From DASUPK01 sp963848955 (GTDB lineage Bacteria; Actinomycetota; Thermoleophilia; Solirubrobacterales; 70-9): DNA of 64,000 bases. The stretch spans positions 53,196 to 117,195 of the forward strand of contig CAWKFQ010000021.1 of the NCBI GenBank assembly GCA_963848955.1, given 5' to 3'. Below the pieces are notes generated by a model. The model did not search any database. It worked only from the letters and a program-made list of their open reading frames with translations, and was not told the DNA's origin. Of the stretch, positions 44,521 through 53,162 are shown one piece after another. The number at the start of each line of letters is the position of its first letter. The first letter of the stretch is position 1. The translations under genes and the position numbers were made by a program.

Positions 44521-45444
44521 ATGGAGGCACGACCCCCCGCATCGGAGTCGGACACCCCGGAGGAGCGTCCGGACCCCTCACCGCGGGTGGATCCGCCCTC
44601 CAACGGCACCGTCGGCTCGCTGCTCGAGTCGGCGGCCGCGCGCCGGTTTCAGCGGCGCTACGCGGCGTGGCGAGGCGATTGGGCATCGATCGAGCCGTGG
44701 ATCGCAGCGTCGATCGCGCGCTCGACAGCGAGACCGCCGCGCGTGCGACCGAGCGCCTGCTCGACAACGACACGACCAAGCGCGTCTGGGACAAGGTCCT
44801 GGAGAGCGACGAGGCGCAGAAGCTCGTCGAGCGGGTGGCCGACGCGCCGGAGGTGCGGGCCGCGATCGCCAAGCAGGGGATCGGCGTGGTCGCAGGATCT
44901 GCGGCGTGGGGTCCGGAGCGCGGCCAGGCGGATCGACACCGTGGTGGAGCGGGTGGCCCGCGGCATCCTGCGCCGGCCCCAGCGTGAGCGCCGCCCGATC
45001 TACGCCGGCGCCTTCAGCAGGCTGCTCGCGCTGGGCATCGACGCGGGCGTCGTCTACGGCTCGCTGCTCCTGATCACGGCAGCGATTGCGGCCGTGATCT
45101 CCGTCTTCTCCCAGGGCGACGAGCACGCGGGCCCGGTGGTGCTCGCGATCGGCGCGTTCGCCTGGATCCTGATCGCGATCATCTACCTGGTGATCTTCTG
45201 GTCGGGCGCCGGCCGGACGCCCGGGATGTCCTTCGTCGCCATCCGGATGCTGTCCGAGGACGCCACGCCCGTCAGGCCGGGCCAGGCGTTTCGCCGCGTG
45301 ATCTGGCTGGGGATCTCGGCCTTGCCGCTGCTGCTCGGCTTCTGGGGAGTCCTCTTCGAGCGCGAACGCCGAGGCTGGCCCGACCGCCGGGCCCACACCG
45401 TCGTCTGCTACGCCGACCCGGAGCTCGACAAGGACCTCGTCTAA
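44521..45444 (+). CDS. RDD family membrane protein, two frame breaks
   Basis: About 308 aa. N-terminal acidic, Pro-rich segment; then, in a shifted frame between about 44670 and 44895, an amphipathic region (LGIDRAVDRSVDRALDSETA, RVWDKVLESDEAQKLVERVA); then back in frame an RDD domain with YAGAFSRLLALGIDAGVVYG, two or three membrane helices (LITAAIAAVISVF; GAFAWILIAIIYLVIFW) and GRTPGMSFVAIRM. Function of RDD proteins is not settled (transport or Na+/H+ antiport suggested). A TTG start at 44509 is an alternative. Divergent from glutamate decarboxylase. Confidence 0.78.
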   Translation: MEARPPASESDTPEERPDPSPRVDPPSNGTVGSLLESAAARRFQRRYAAWRGDWASIEPWIAASIARSTARPPRVRPSACSTTTRPSASGTRSWRATRRRSSSSGWPTRRRCGPRSPSRGSAWSQDLRRGVRSAARRIDTVVERVARGILRRPQRERRPIYAGAFSRLLALGIDAGVVYGSLLLITAAIAAVISVFSQGDEHAGPVVLAIGAFAWILIAIIYLVIFWSGAGRTPGMSFVAIRMLSEDATPVRPGQAFRRVIWLGISALPLLLGFWGVLFERERRGWPDRRAHTVVCYADPELDKDLV

Positions 45445-45737
45445 ACGGGCTCGTCGAGCAGCTCGTTCGCCTCGCTCCACCTGCCGGGCGGCACCCGCAG
45501 AGCGATATCGGCGCGGCCGTATTCATCGGGCGGGTAGTCCGAGGTGATCACGGCGTCCACACCCGCATCGGTGAGCTGCTGGCGCCAGGCGCGGGCCGTC
45601 TCCAGCTCCCCGAAGTCCCGTACCACGTCCCAGTCGTCGTAGCTCGCGTCGCCGACGTGTAGCTCGTCGAGACCGTCGGGATGAAGTGAATCGTCGCCGA
45701 CGCCGAACAGCTGGCGGAACTTGTCGCCGATGCCCAT
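45441..45737 (-). CDS. Small DUF2007-like soluble protein
   Basis: 98 aa. The second half (FGELETARAWRQQLTDAGVD, AVITSDYPPDEYGRADIALR, VPPGRWSEANELL) matches the beta-alpha-beta pattern of DUF2007/putative signal-transducing proteins. Its ATG lies 2 nt after the SDR stop, so it is the last gene of the cyclophilin-SDR-DUF2007 operon. Confidence 0.7.
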   Translation of the reverse strand: MGIGDKFRQLFGVGDDSLHPDGLDELHVGDASYDDWDVVRDFGELETARAWRQQLTDAGVDAVITSDYPPDEYGRADIALRVPPGRWSEANELLDEPV

Positions 45738-45739
45738 TG

Positions 45740-46585
45740 CTAGGCCGCTGCCTGGATCCCGGTGAGCTCCGCCGAGATCTCGCGGAGCTGCCGGCGGGCC
45801 TCGGGATCCTCGGCCTGCGGATGCGGCGCCGACTCGCTGGTGCCGTCGAAGTAATGGCCGTTGATCCCCTCGACCTCGGGTGAGGTGATCAGCCGCATGG
45901 TCGCGGCGATCCCGTCCTCCAGCGGCGTCACCGGGTCGACACCCGCGTCGCGGACCATCTGGGTCGGCATGTACGTGCCGGGGTGCAGGCAGTTCGCGGT
46001 GACGCCCGTGCCCTCGAGCTCCTCGGCGAGGTCGAAGGTGAACATGACCAGCGCGAGCTTGCTCTGGCAGTAGGCCTGGGCACCGGAGTAGTGGCGCTCG
46101 AGCATCACGTCGTCGAAGTCGATCGGTGCCTGGCCGGCCGAGCTCACGTTGACGATCCGAGCGGGAGCAGAGCGCTCGATCAGCGGCAGCAGACGCCTGG
46201 TGAGCAGGAACGGGGCGAGGTAGTTCACCTGGAAGGTGAGCTCGTAGCCGTCCTCGCTCTCCTCACGGGGCCGGGCGGTCCCGATTCCAGCGTTGTTGAC
46301 GAGGACATCGATGCGCTCCTCGCCGCTCAGCGAGTCGGCCAGCTCGCGCACCTCGTCCAGCGAGGCGAAATCGGCGCGCAGCCACTCGAGCTCGCCGTTA
46401 GTGCGAGGGCGCGCGCCAGCGCGACCCGTCTTATGTTGGTCCAGCTCCTCGAGCAGCGCCTGGCCCTTCTCCTCGTTGCGGCCGTGGAGGATGAGGCGGG
46501 CGCCGGTGGGTGCGAGCTCAGTCGCCAGTCCCTTGCCGAGGCCGTCGGTAGCCCCGGTGATCACGATCGTCCGCTGGCCGGCCAC
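45740..46585 (-). CDS. Short-chain dehydrogenase/reductase (retinol-dehydrogenase-like)
   Basis: 281 aa. ITGATDGLGKGLATEL (NADP motif), LHGRNEEKG, VLVNNAGIGTARP, VSSAGQ with catalytic Ser, YCQSKLA with Tyr and Lys, and NCLHPGTYMPTQM. This is the classical SDR pattern near retinol dehydrogenase/oxidoreductase WW-like enzymes; the substrate is unknown. The GTG start follows GGAAGG and lies downstream of the cyclophilin gene on the same strand. Confidence 0.88.
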   Translation of the reverse strand: MAGQRTIVITGATDGLGKGLATELAPTGARLILHGRNEEKGQALLEELDQHKTGRAGARPRTNGELEWLRADFASLDEVRELADSLSGEERIDVLVNNAGIGTARPREESEDGYELTFQVNYLAPFLLTRRLLPLIERSAPARIVNVSSAGQAPIDFDDVMLERHYSGAQAYCQSKLALVMFTFDLAEELEGTGVTANCLHPGTYMPTQMVRDAGVDPVTPLEDGIAATMRLITSPEVEGINGHYFDGTSESAPHPQAEDPEARRQLREISAELTGIQAAA

Positions 46586-46612
46586 GTCAGCTGCCTTCCC
46601 TGCGCGGCACGC

Positions 46613-47071
46613 CTATTCGCTCAGTTCGACGCGCTCGATCACCTGTGGCTCACTCGGCTGATCGCCCGGGCCGGTGTCGGTTCCCTCGATCGCGTCGACC
46701 GCGTCCATTCCGTTCGTGACCTCGCCGAAGACCGTGTGCTTGCCGTCCAGCCAGGGAGCTGCGTCGGTGGTGACGATGAAGAACTGCGAGCCGTTGGTGT
46801 TGGGGCCGGCGTTCGCCATCGCCAGCGCCCCGCGGACCACCTTGTGGTCGTTGAACTCATCCTCGAACGTGTAGCCCGGGCCACCCGTGCCGGTCCCCTC
46901 CGGATCGCCGCCCTGGATCATGAAGTCCTTGATGACGCGGTGGAAGATCAGCCCGTCGTAGAAGCCATCGGCCGCCAGCTTGCGGAAGTTCTCGACCGTC
47001 TTGGGGGCGTCGTCATCGAAGAAGCTGACGGTGATCGGGCCGGCATTCGTGTGGAGAGTCGCCTCAGACAC
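46613..47071 (-). CDS. Peptidyl-prolyl cis-trans isomerase, cyclophilin type
   Basis: 152 aa, cytosolic (no signal peptide). FHRVIKDFMIQGGDP with the catalytic Arg, GPGYTFEDEF, ALAMANAGPNTNGSQFFI and WLDGKHTVFGEV are diagnostic for cyclophilins. TAGAGT, 8 nt, GTG 47071 gives another leaderless-type start. Confidence 0.95.
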   Translation of the reverse strand: MSEATLHTNAGPITVSFFDDDAPKTVENFRKLAADGFYDGLIFHRVIKDFMIQGGDPEGTGTGGPGYTFEDEFNDHKVVRGALAMANAGPNTNGSQFFIVTTDAAPWLDGKHTVFGEVTNGMDAVDAIEGTDTGPGDQPSEPQVIERVELSE

Positions 47072-47154
47072 TGATCGCCACTCTAACGAGGGCGAGCGTT
47101 CAGCCGGTCCTCCTGATCCCCGCGCTGGCGACTCCGCGGAGTCGCGAAGGTGCC

Positions 47155-47170
47155 GCTTTGCATGGAAAGC
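47155..47170. repeat. CATG-centred inverted repeat, copy D
   Basis: GCTTTGCATGGAAAGC, the reverse complement of the core of the 18012 and 21410 repeats. It lies between cyclophilin and the ferritin-like gene. Confidence 0.55.
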
Positions 47171-47204
47171 AGCGGTCTGTGACGGTGGTCGGGACCAGGC
47201 CCAA

Positions 47205-47525
47205 TTATCCGAGACCTTCGGCCTCCTCAGCCCTCTCGCCAGCCTCGACGATGTCGCCGTCGGTGAACAGGGTCGTCTTGAGCGCGATCCGCCACTTCTC
47301 AGTTCGTCGGGTCAAGAACTCGAGATCCATCGCGAAGTGCTTGAACTCCTCCGACTGAGCGTTCTCCATGATCGCCTTTGCGTCCTTGTCGGGCTCAACT
47401 GCCATGCGCTGCTCATACCAGCCGATCGCTTCGGCCTCCTCTGTGAGTGAGGCGATCATGCGGGCGAAGGTCCGGGTCTCTGCGCTCAGCTCGCCTGCGG
47501 GCTCGTGGTACTGATCGAATCCCAT
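47205..47525 (-). CDS. Encapsulated-ferritin-like (EncFtn) protein, orphan
   Basis: 106 aa from ATG 47525, which follows AAGGAGG. Two helices carry the EncFtn metal set: Glu32 in TEEAEAIGWY and Glu60/His63 in QSEEFKHF, with Trp36 and Tyr37 conserved; YHEPAGELSAETRTFARMI and LTRRTEKW complete the match. EncFtn decamers are ferroxidases normally packed inside encapsulin shells. No encapsulin gene is in this window, and the C-terminus ends EEAEGLG without an obvious cargo-loading peptide, so it may work unencapsulated or with a shell encoded elsewhere. Confidence 0.8.
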   Translation of the reverse strand: MGFDQYHEPAGELSAETRTFARMIASLTEEAEAIGWYEQRMAVEPDKDAKAIMENAQSEEFKHFAMDLEFLTRRTEKWRIALKTTLFTDGDIVEAGERAEEAEGLG

Positions 47526-47790
47526 CGTGTCCTCCTTGTTCGGGCAGGTCGGTGTCATTTGTCCCCGAGCAGGGGGTCAGGCCAGTGCAGCCCAGCTCGC
47601 CGCGCTCTGGGGCACGTTGCGCATTCTTCCTGAGACCTAGAGGCGTCCCATCGCAGCAACAGCCCGGACGGCCGTAATAGCCGCTTTGGACGAGAAGCGG
47701 CTCCGATCCGCGAGGCGCGTTCGTCGAGAGAATCTCACCGATGGAACAAGAGAGCTTGTCGGTGGCCTTCACCGGAACTAACCGATTGAC

Positions 47791-47796
47791 TAGGGT
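47791..47796 (+). promoter_or_regulatory. -10 element TAGGGT of the MOSC gene
   Basis: TAGGGT, 7 nt, GTG 47804. This supports a start internal to the longest open frame, which begins at 47741. Confidence 0.55.
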
Positions 47797-47803
47797 GGCT
47801 CCT

Positions 47804-48280
47804 GTGGATCGGCCCTCGGATCTATCGGTTGGCAGGGTGGCCGAGATCAGCATCGCAGCCAACCACGAGGAGCTCCCCGCCGCGGTGGAGCGGGTTCGAG
47901 CCGTCGCCGGCAGAGGCATCGAGGGCGACCGAAACTATCTCGCCGAGGGTGACCCACGACCGGATCGCGACGAAGATCTCACCCTGATCGCTCAGGAGGC
48001 GCTCGACGCGCTCTCCGACGAGACGGGTGTCCCGCTCTCTGCTGCGGAGTCGAGACGCAACGTGCTGACGCGAGACATCGACCTCAACTCGCTGGTCGGC
48101 AGACGCTTCGCCATCGGAGAGGTGGAGTGCGAGGGCATCGAGCTCTGCGAGCCCTGCCGCCATCTGGAGCGCCTGACACGACCCGGCGTGCTGCGGGGGC
48201 TCGTTCACCGAGGCGGACTACGGGCAGCAATCGTGCGGAGTGGGGAGATCGTCGTTGGCGACCGAGTCGCACCGATCTGA
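47804..48280 (+). CDS. MOSC domain protein
   Basis: 158 aa. EISIAANHEELPAAVERVRA, VAGRGIEGDRNY, DLTLIAQEALDAL, ESRRNVLTRDIDLNSLVGRR and the conserved Cys in LCEPCRHLE define a stand-alone MOSC protein, a fold that handles sulfur bound to molybdenum cofactor (sulfurtransferase-like or N-hydroxylated substrate reduction). No molybdoenzyme gene is near. The GTG 47804 start is chosen from the -10 spacing. Confidence 0.82.
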   Translation: MDRPSDLSVGRVAEISIAANHEELPAAVERVRAVAGRGIEGDRNYLAEGDPRPDRDEDLTLIAQEALDALSDETGVPLSAAESRRNVLTRDIDLNSLVGRRFAIGEVECEGIELCEPCRHLERLTRPGVLRGLVHRGGLRAAIVRSGEIVVGDRVAPI

Positions 48281-48335
48281 TCACGCCGAATACTTGAAGA
48301 TCTAGATCCCGCCACCTGGCCCGTCGTTGGATCTC

Positions 48336-48370
48336 GAGCAATTTCCCGGCCCACAGCCGGGAAATTGCTC
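48336..48370. terminator. Perfect 15-bp stem-loop between convergent genes
   Basis: Two 15-nt arms (GAGCAATTTCCCGGC and its exact complement) with a 5-nt loop CCACA lie between the MOSC gene and zwf. It probably ends transcription from both sides although no T-run follows. A second short hairpin CCCC-GTATAT-GGGG is at 48427-48440. Confidence 0.6.
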
Positions 48371-48484
48371 ACAACGCGCCCAAGACGGGACCGCTGGTTC
48401 CTCCGCGGCCGATTTTGAGCACTTGACCCCGTATATGGGGGCCAATCGCTCGAAATCGGAATCCGTTCGCGTCGTGGTGCCCGC

Positions 48485-49936
48485 TCAGCTCGCCGCGACC
48501 GGTTCCGGGGCCTTCTCAGGTAGCCACGGCTTGCGCCAGCCGCCCCAGCCGTGCAGCAGGTTGGAGGCGCCCTCCGGCCCCCAGCCGCCGACCCGGTAGT
48601 CCTCGAGTTCGCAGGGGTTGTCGAGCAGCGGCTGGACGATCCTCCACGTCTCGAGGATGCTGTCCTCGCGGGCGAAGCGCTGCTGGTTCCCGGCGAGGGC
48701 GTCAGCCAGCAGGCGTTCGTACGGCCCCGGCTGGTCGCCGAACTGCTGCTTGAAGAGCAGGTCGAGGTGCACCCGGCGCAGCTTCTCCTCGCCCGGCTGT
48801 TTGGCCTCGAGCAGCATGCACGCCCCGGGATCGGGATCGATGCGCAGGACGATCTCGTCAGTGGCCGGGACGGGGCCCCCGCCGATCCCGACCGGCGGAG
48901 GGCTCTGGAGCACCACCCTCACCTCGGTGACCTTCTCGGCGAGCTGCTTGCCGGCGCGGATGAAGAAGGGGACGCCAGACCAGCGCCAGTTCATGATGTC
49001 GAGCCGCAGGCCGACGAAGGTCTCGGTCGTGGATTTCGGGTCGACCCCCTCGATCTCCCGGTAACCCTCGTACTGCCCCCGCACGTAGCGATTCGGGTCC
49101 GCGCCGGGGATCGCCTTGAAGAGATCGAGCTTTGCGTCGCGGATCGAATCGAAATCGGCGCCGGCGGACGGGGGCTCCATGGCCACCAGGGCCAGCGTCT
49201 GCAGGATGTGGTTCTGGACGACGTCCCGCAGGCACCCGACCGGGTCGTAGAAGCTGCCGCGGTCCTCGACCCCGAAGTTCTCGGCCATCGTGATCTGCAC
49301 GGACTCGACGTAGCGGCGGTTCCAGATCGGCTCGAACATGGAATTCGCGAAGCGCAGGTAGGTGATGTCCTGGACGGGCTCCTTGCCGAGGAAGTGGTCG
49401 ATCCGGTAGATCTGGCTCTCGTCCAGGATCTCGTGGATCTGGTCGTTCAGCTCGATCGCCGAGTTCAGGTCGTGACCGAAGGGCTTCTCGATCACGACCC
49501 GAGCATCCTTCGCCAGCCCTGCGCTGCCGAGCCGCTGAATCACCCCGGCGAAGAGCGATGGGGGGATCTCGAGGTAGAAGACCGGGTGCCTGGCGTCCGA
49601 AAGCTTCTCTTTCAGCCGCCGGAAGGTGTCGAAGTCGTTGTAGTCCCCCTGCACGTAGCTGAGGGAAGCGGCGTACTTCTTGAAGACCTCCTCGTCGATC
49701 TGCTGCCCGCGCGCCTCGGCCCGAGCCTCGACCGCCTCCCGCGCGTGCTGGCGGAGATCGTCGTCACTCCACTCGCTGCGCCCGACCCCGATCACGGGCA
49801 CCGTGAGCGTGCCGTTCTCGGTCAGGTCATAGAGCGCCTTCAGCGTCATCTTCTTCGCGAGGTCGCCCGTGATCCCGAATACCACCAGGGCGTCACCGTG
49901 AGGACCGTCCGGCGGGCCTGAGTTCGTCTGCGCCAC
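48485..49936 (-). CDS. zwf: Glucose-6-phosphate dehydrogenase
   Basis: 483 aa from GTG 49936. VVFGITGDLAKKMTLKALYD is the NADP-binding start; ARVVIEKPFGHD, YRIDHFLGKEPVQDI (substrate site with the catalytic His) and NRRYVESVQITMAENFGVED follow; the C-terminal domain has FIRAGKQLAEKVTEV. It makes 6-phosphogluconolactone and NADPH. TAGCTT, 7 nt, GTG confirms the start; the longer open frame covering gnd antisense is rejected. Divergent from gnd-pgl with only 36 bp between starts, so the whole oxidative branch is one regulatory unit. Confidence 0.96.
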   Translation of the reverse strand: MAQTNSGPPDGPHGDALVVFGITGDLAKKMTLKALYDLTENGTLTVPVIGVGRSEWSDDDLRQHAREAVEARAEARGQQIDEEVFKKYAASLSYVQGDYNDFDTFRRLKEKLSDARHPVFYLEIPPSLFAGVIQRLGSAGLAKDARVVIEKPFGHDLNSAIELNDQIHEILDESQIYRIDHFLGKEPVQDITYLRFANSMFEPIWNRRYVESVQITMAENFGVEDRGSFYDPVGCLRDVVQNHILQTLALVAMEPPSAGADFDSIRDAKLDLFKAIPGADPNRYVRGQYEGYREIEGVDPKSTTETFVGLRLDIMNWRWSGVPFFIRAGKQLAEKVTEVRVVLQSPPPVGIGGGPVPATDEIVLRIDPDPGACMLLEAKQPGEEKLRRVHLDLLFKQQFGDQPGPYERLLADALAGNQQRFAREDSILETWRIVQPLLDNPCELEDYRVGGWGPEGASNLLHGWGGWRKPWLPEKAPEPVAAS

Positions 49937-49972
49937 GAAACGGAAGCTAGCGGACCTGCATAGGATCTCCGC
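49937..49972. promoter_or_regulatory. Overlapping divergent leaderless promoters, zwf / gnd
   Basis: 36 bp hold two -10 elements: TAGCTT (minus, 49944-49949) 7 nt from GTG 49936, and TAGGAT (plus, 49961-49966) 6 nt from ATG 49973. Each -35 region must lie over the other promoter, so simultaneous occupancy is unlikely and the two arms may be coupled. Confidence 0.65.
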
Positions 49973-50993
49973 ATGGCGCAGCTCGGAATGGTCGGTCTCG
50001 GCAGGATGGGAGCGAACATCGTCCGGCGGCTGATGCGGGACGGCCACGACTGTGTCGTCTACGACCACACGCCGGCACATGTCAAGACCCTCGTCGATGA
50101 GGGGGCTGGGGGCAGCGATTCGCTCGCCGACCTCGCCTCCAAGCTGGAGCCGCCCAGGGCCGTCTGGGCGATGGTCCCGGCGGGGGACATCACCGAGCAG
50201 GTGGTCCACGACATCGCCGACCAGCTCGAGTCCGGGGACGTGATCATCGACGGCGGCAACTCCTACTACCGGGACGACATGCGCCGCTCCCAGGAGTTCG
50301 CCGAGAAGGGGATCGACTACATCGACTGCGGCACCAGCGGCGGGGTCTTCGGGCTCGAGCGCGGCTTCTGCCTGATGATCGGCGGCCCGGACGGCGCGGT
50401 CGAGCGCCTCGACCCGATCTTCAAGACCCTGGCGCCCGGAGTGAAGACCGCCGAGCGGACCCCGGGGCGCAACCGGTGACCCCGGGCCGGCCGAGAACGG
50501 CTATCTGCATTGCGGGCCGAACGGCGCCGGCCACTTCGTGAAGATGGTCCACAACGGGATCGAGTACGGCGTGATGGCCGCCTACGCCGAAGGGCTCAAC
50601 ATCCTCAAGAACGCCAACGCCGGCAAGGTCAAGCGCGAGATGGATGCCGAGACAGCGCCGCTCGAGCACCCCGAGTACTACCAGTTCGATCTCGACATCC
50701 CCGAGGTCGCCGAGGTGTGGCGGCGCGGCAGCGTGATCAGCTCCTGGCTACTCGATCTGACGGCCGCGTCGCTCGTCGAATCGCCTGACCTCTCCGACTT
50801 CGGGGGCCGGGTCTCGGACTCAGGGGAGGGGCGCTGGACCTCGATCGCGGCGATCGAGGAGGGCGTGCCCGCCGGAGTCCTGACGACGGCCCTGTACGAG
50901 CGCTTCGACTCTCGCGACCTCTCAGACTTCGCGGACCGGGTCCTCTCGGCGATGCGCCAGCAGTTCGGCGGCCACCAGGAGAAGCCGAAGTAG
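49973..50993 (+). CDS. gnd: 6-phosphogluconate dehydrogenase (decarboxylating), one frame break
   Basis: About 340 aa, the short GndA/YqeC type. GMVGLGRMGANIVRRL is the cofactor motif; DVIIDGGNSYYRDDMRRSQE, DCGTSGGVFGLERGFCLMIG and, after a slip near 50470, GPNGAGHFVKMVHNGIEYGV with the catalytic Lys. It oxidises 6-phosphogluconate to ribulose-5-phosphate. One indel at the G/C-rich ACCCCGGGGCGC stretch puts a false stop at 50479. pgl follows immediately. Confidence 0.92.
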
Positions 50994-51671
50994 GTGGCTG
51001 AAAACCGGCTCGAGGTGCTGGACGACGCCGACGCCGTTCACCGCCGCGGCGCGGAGATCATCGCCGAGGCCATCAAGACGGACCTCTCGGAGCGGGGCCA
51101 CTGCGCCCTCGCCGTGAGCGGCGGGCGGGATCCCTGGCCGATGTTCTCGCGACTCGAGGAATTCGAGCTCGACTGGCGGGAGATCGAGATCTTCCAGGTG
51201 GACGAGCGCGTGGCCCCCGCCGGATCTCCCGAGCGCAACCTGACCCACCTCGTGGAGAGCCTCTCGATCGGCGCCCAGGGGAGCATCCGCCCAATGCCTG
51301 TTACCGACGACGACCTCGAAGCGGCCGCCGATCGCTACGCGGCGTCCCTGCCCGATCCCCTCGACCTCGCGCATCTGGGCCTCGGCCCCGACGGCCACAC
51401 CGCGTCGCTGGTGCCCGGAGACTCCGTTCTCGAGGTGACGGACAAGAGGGTCGCCGTAACGTCCGGCGAGTACCAGGGAGTCCGCCGCATGACCCTCACC
51501 TATCCGGAGCTCCACCGGACTCGCAGGCTGCTCTGGGTCGTCACTGGCGAGGATAAGGTCGACGCTTTGCGCAAGCTGATCGACCAGGATCCGTCGACCC
51601 CCTCGGGCCGCGTGGAACCTGGGGGCGACTCGCTGATCCTGGCGGACAGAGCCGCCGCGCCCGGCGGCTAA
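50994..51671 (+). CDS. pgl: 6-phosphogluconolactonase
   Basis: 225 aa, GTG directly after the gnd stop with zero spacing. CALAVSGGRDPWPMFSRL, IFQVDERVAPAGSPERNLTH and LGLGPDGHTASLVPGD are the lactonase signatures. Hydrolyses the zwf product, completing the oxidative branch. Its end overlaps the 3' end of the DUF899 gene on the other strand by 4 nt. Confidence 0.93.
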   Translation: MAENRLEVLDDADAVHRRGAEIIAEAIKTDLSERGHCALAVSGGRDPWPMFSRLEEFELDWREIEIFQVDERVAPAGSPERNLTHLVESLSIGAQGSIRPMPVTDDDLEAAADRYAASLPDPLDLAHLGLGPDGHTASLVPGDSVLEVTDKRVAVTSGEYQGVRRMTLTYPELHRTRRLLWVVTGEDKVDALRKLIDQDPSTPSGRVEPGGDSLILADRAAAPGG

Positions 51672-52411
51672 GCCGGTTCGTACTCGTCGTGCCTTCGGAT
51701 CCAGATGGGTTCGTCGCCGCCTTCCCGGCGACCCTTCGGGGTTCGGTCGAGCAGGCTGTAGTAGCCCATGGCCGGTCCCTCGAGCCCCCGCGCCGTAGTC
51801 ACGTAGGTCCGGTAGACCGTCCCGTCGGAGAGCACATAGACGCTGACGCCGGGGCCCTCGGTGACATATCCCTTTGCGTCGGTGCCGGAGAGCTCCGCCA
51901 TCTTCTCCACCGTGACTGGGATCTCGCCGCTCTCCAGGAAGGGCTTCAGCTCTTCCTCGGTGTTGAGGAAACCGAGGTCGCGGTTGAAGTCGTCACCGAC
52001 CGTTGAGACCCAGTCGAGGTTGTCCCAACCCATCCGCTCCTTGTATTTCTGGAGCCTGTCCAGCGGCGCGCGCGAGGCCAGCAGGACAGTCACATCTCCG
52101 CCGTTGAGGTGCGGGGCGTTCGCATTGATGTTGTCTGCGATCGAGGAGCAGACCGTGCAGCCCGCGTCGTAGGCCGGACCGAACATGAAGTGGTAGATCA
52201 TCAGCTGCGAGCGCCCGTCGAAGAGCTCGGCCAGCGACTTGGTCCCGTCGGTGGTCTCGAACTCGTAGTCCTTCTCGACCGGTACCCACGGGAGCTCCTG
52301 GCGTTGCTTGGTGAGCTCGTCTCCACGGTGGGTGAGTTCCTTCTCCTTCTTGATCAGCTCCTCGCGCTCCGCCTTCCACTCGGCCTGCGTTCCGATCCTG
52401 TGCTCCGTCAT
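51668..52411 (-). CDS. DUF899 thioredoxin-fold protein A
   Basis: 247 aa from ATG 52411. ELPWVPVEKDYEFETTDGTK, LIYHFMFG-type core (QLMIYHFMFGPAYDAG) with a CTVC redox pair, and LDRLQKYKERMGWDNLDWVS define the DUF899 (AhpC/thioredoxin-like) family. It overlaps the stop of the next DUF899 gene upstream by ATGA, so both are translated from one mRNA. Redox-active cysteines suggest a reductase/peroxidase-like role, unproven. Confidence 0.85.
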   Translation of the reverse strand: MTEHRIGTQAEWKAEREELIKKEKELTHRGDELTKQRQELPWVPVEKDYEFETTDGTKSLAELFDGRSQLMIYHFMFGPAYDAGCTVCSSIADNINANAPHLNGGDVTVLLASRAPLDRLQKYKERMGWDNLDWVSTVGDDFNRDLGFLNTEEELKPFLESGEIPVTVEKMAELSGTDAKGYVTEGPGVSVYVLSDGTVYRTYVTTARGLEGPAMGYYSLLDRTPKGRREGGDEPIWIRRHDEYEPA

Positions 52412-53130
52412 TTCGCTGCCTCCGTTTCGTATTCGTCGTGCCGGCGCCACCCGGCCCCGGCGGCGCCTTCTTCGTTCCTACCCAGTGGTGCAAGGTCGAG
52501 GTACCTGAAGGTTCCCATCAGCTGCTCGACTCCCCGGCCGTAGGTCGAGTAGGTGTGGTGCACGAGCCCGTCCTCGATCGCGAACACGCTCATTCCGGGT
52601 GCCTGCCACCCGGGGTCATCGGTGTGGCGGAAGTTGTAGTCGGCGCCGTTCTTCTGCTGCTCGTCGGTGAAAGCAGCGCCGAAGTCGTACTTGAAGTCGC
52701 TGCCGCCGGATGAGACCCAGGGGAACCGCCAGCCCATCCGCTCCTTGTAGGGGCGCAGCTGATCGAGTGGGGCGAGCGATTCGACCACCAGCGTCACGTC
52801 GCGAGCCTTGAGGTGGGGAATCGCCGCGTCGAAGTGGTCGGCGACGAAGGAGCAGCCGGTGCACCCCGGACTCTGCTCGTCGACCTTGTCCCCGTACCCG
52901 AACATGAAGTGGTAGACGAGCAGCTGGGAGCGGCCTGCGAAGAGCTCGACCAGGGTCTTCTGCCCGTCGTCGGTCTCGAAGCCGTACTCCTTCTCGACCG
53001 GCACCCAGGGCAGCTGACGCCGCCTGCGTGCGAGCTCGTCGCCCTGCCTCATGTGCTCCTTCTCGGCGGCGAGCAGCTCCTTGCTGGCTGCCAGCCACTC
53101 CTCCTGGGTTCCGGTTCGGTGCTCGGTCAT
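52408..53130 (-). CDS. DUF899 thioredoxin-fold protein B
   Basis: 240 aa; paralogue of protein A with the same N-terminus (TEHRTGTQEEWLAASKELLA) and the CTGC pair in PGCTGCSFVAD. RAPYKERMGW-like and GMSVFAIEDGLVHHTYSTYG segments match the family. Promoter: a perfect TATAAT on the minus strand at 53163-53168, sharing its bases with the ArsR promoter. A 30-nt leader with GAAAGAG precedes the ATG. Confidence 0.85.
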   Translation of the reverse strand: MTEHRTGTQEEWLAASKELLAAEKEHMRQGDELARRRRQLPWVPVEKEYGFETDDGQKTLVELFAGRSQLLVYHFMFGYGDKVDEQSPGCTGCSFVADHFDAAIPHLKARDVTLVVESLAPLDQLRPYKERMGWRFPWVSSGGSDFKYDFGAAFTDEQQKNGADYNFRHTDDPGWQAPGMSVFAIEDGLVHHTYSTYGRGVEQLMGTFRYLDLAPLGRNEEGAAGAGWRRHDEYETEAAK

Positions 53131-53162
53131 GGCATCTCTTTCGCTCGTCCGTTCCGCCTTCC

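Noticed and set aside
47072..47204. Encapsulin shell gene near the ferritin-like gene
   Set aside because: The region is too short and neighbouring genes are cyclophilin and MOSC; no HK97-like protein is encoded in the window.
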